Shown here one piece after another: positions 38,884 to 39,762 of a DNA stretch of 39,762 nt. Where the stretch lies: NCBI GenBank assembly GCA_031281945.1, contig JAITER010000071.1, positions 1 to 39,762 on the forward strand. The letters are read 5' to 3'. The notes beneath the pieces are model-generated. The model was not told the origin of the DNA. It saw only the letters and a program-made list of their open reading frames with translations, and made no database searches. Made by a program: the position numbers and the translations under genes. The first letter of the stretch is position 1; each line of letters opens with the position of its first letter. This stretch comes from Spirochaetaceae bacterium (GTDB lineage Bacteria; Spirochaetota; Spirochaetia; Treponematales; Breznakiellaceae).

Positions 38884-39543
38884 TCATCTTTTTAAAACGC
38901 GGTAGCTTTCCGGTTTGTATCCCGCCGCCCCAGGCCGGCCCGGCGGCAGGGGGGCGAAGCTCTCCCCGTCCAGCACTGCGGTGAAATATGCGTACATCGG
39001 CTTCTTGTTGCATATTATGTAACTGTTCCCCGCCGCTTGCGCCTCCCGCAAACTATACACTTTCACCGCGCAGCCGTATCTGTCGCCGCCGTACACTATG
39101 TTATACACGCCGGCGGGATTCATAACGTAACAATCCGCCCCTATAAATCCTTTTTCGCGCGCTCTTTTTAACGCCTCCAAAACCTCCACGTCGCTTAACG
39201 CGCGCCCCGCATCCTTTTCCGCCCACGCCGCCAGACATAGCGCGTAACATCCATAGTCCCGCGCCGCCGCGTCCCGTAATTCCGCCTGTATTCCCCGCCG
39301 CATTCCTTTTCTTCCGGCTCTTAAAACCGCCTCCAACGATTCCCGATTTTCTCCAACATCTTTCAGCAGTTTTTCCAAACCCGCTTTAAGCCGGGCCAGA
39401 ACCTCCGGCGCGGCGGTTTGCCGTTCAATAATAGAGTTGTTCGGAAACTTCAGTTTCCGAACAACTTCCGCTTGAAAACGCAAAATGCCAGGCGTTTTGC
39501 AAGGATTGGGGCGGCAACCAACAGGGTTGGCGAACAAACCCAA
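38884..39543 (-). CDS. DUF261-like protein with element-derived N-terminus
   Basis: The core, from RDYGCYALCLAAWAEKDAGR through FIGADCYVMNPAGVYNIVYG to the end, resembles DUF261 proteins known from Borrelia plasmids and treponemal prophage-like DNA; the function is unknown. A Cys in a GCY motif, a conserved CYV-NPAG, and a C-terminal PMYAYFTAVLDG suggest a papain-like fold, which I cannot confirm. The first 37 or so residues of the open frame (MGLFANPVGCRPNPCKTPGI and on) are encoded by the palindromic element at 39433-39541, so the native start was probably disrupted; no good internal start is visible. It heads a run of overlapping small genes, an organisation typical of phage modules. Confidence 0.55.
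   Translation of the reverse strand: MGLFANPVGCRPNPCKTPGILRFQAEVVRKLKFPNNSIIERQTAAPEVLARLKAGLEKLLKDVGENRESLEAVLRAGRKGMRRGIQAELRDAAARDYGCYALCLAAWAEKDAGRALSDVEVLEALKRAREKGFIGADCYVMNPAGVYNIVYGGDRYGCAVKVYSLREAQAAGNSYIICNKKPMYAYFTAVLDGESFAPLPPGRPGAAGYKPESYRVLKR
39433..39541 (+). mobile_element. Palindromic element at the 5' end of the DUF261-like gene
   Basis: A 109-bp copy, AGAGTTGTTCGGAAACTT ... CGAACAAACCC, flanked by AAT on both sides (39430-39432, 39542-39544). It carries the GCAAAATGC-CAG-GCGTTTTGC hairpin. On the minus strand it is open and in frame with the DUF261-like gene. Confidence 0.88.
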
Positions 39544-39645
39544 TGAAGCGTCATCCCTTTAAAATCGCGGTAACATCTAGCATATTGTTTGTAACAACCG
39601 CTATAGTATTTCCATGCTTTTAATAAAACTTGCGGGGAATTCCCG

Positions 39646-39762
39646 CAACAAGCAACAAGCAACAAGCAACAAGCAACAAGCAACAAGCAACAAGCAACAA
39701 GCAACAAGCAACAAGCAACAAGCAACAAGCAACAAGCAACAAGCAACAAGCAACAAGCAACA
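39646..39762. repeat. Heptanucleotide tandem repeat (CAACAAG)n
   Basis: At least 16.7 perfect copies of CAACAAG run to the end of the window and beyond. It is preceded by a TTGCGGG/CCCGCAA hairpin (39630-39648). Being a 7-bp unit it would shift frame on slippage, but no gene is tied to it here. There are no spacers, so it is not a CRISPR array. Confidence 0.95.

Noticed and set aside
39646-39762. CRISPR array
   Set aside because: The repeat unit is 7 bp with no spacers, so it is a simple tandem repeat.

Overview
The window looks like a chromosome segment of a spirochaete, most likely a treponeme. This is an inference from content: flhA, a spoVG–tRNA-Gln–rplY block, an OmpA-family protein of treponemal layout, relaxed lipoboxes, frequent TTG/GTG starts and tRNA genes without encoded CCA. 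Ordinary housekeeping blocks alternate with islands of accessory, broken and repeat-rich DNA.

Layout. 1-1000: tRNA-Ala and gene-poor DNA. 1004-8274 (+ strand): Ig-like lipoprotein, thrH-like phosphatase, J-domain protein, recR, aroA, murJ, then a YedE-type selenium/sulfur transporter with its DUF3343 partner. 8369-13913 (- strand): an operon-like series of zinc-ribbon protein, rpsT, HU-like protein, lnt, bactofilin and a long RarA fusion. 14.3-17.9 kb: an accessory island of AT-rich, mostly minus-strand genes (acetyltransferase, aspartic-protease lipoprotein, nuclease-methyltransferase fusion, secreted protein), three of them broken. 17870-20950 (- strand): operon of a membrane protein, ABC-2 exporter, ECF sigma factor and MntR/DtxR-like regulator. 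21.4-27.2 kb: alpha/beta hydrolase, DUF58 protein, DHH phosphoesterase, OmpA protein and polysaccharide pyruvyl transferase. 27.5-38.2 kb: flhA, glnS, DUF2156 protein, M15 peptidase, rplY, tRNA-Gln, spoVG, htrA and a membrane protein. 38.2-39.5 kb: a compact overlapping run of small genes ending in a DUF261-like protein. The window ends in a heptanucleotide tandem repeat.

The most interesting content is non-genic. First, a family of about 60-220 bp palindromic elements (full copies about 108-116 bp) recurs roughly a dozen times. The ends are near-inverted (AGAGTTGTTCG ... CGAACAAGTCC), and most copies are flanked by identical 3-bp A/T direct repeats. One copy sits inside the GIY-YIG/methyltransferase gene. 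Removing it plus one ATT repeat restores a single reading frame of about 429 codons, so the element really moves. It resembles a non-autonomous MITE; no transposase for it is visible here. Second, cassette-like genes in the 15-17.4 kb island are each followed by a short imperfect palindrome ending in GCCGGAACGTTATRT, which looks like an integron attC site. No integrase is in the window, so this may be an integron array or a cluster of attC sites lacking an integrase, later broken up by the palindromic element.

All functional names come from motif and family recognition by eye. No database search was possible.
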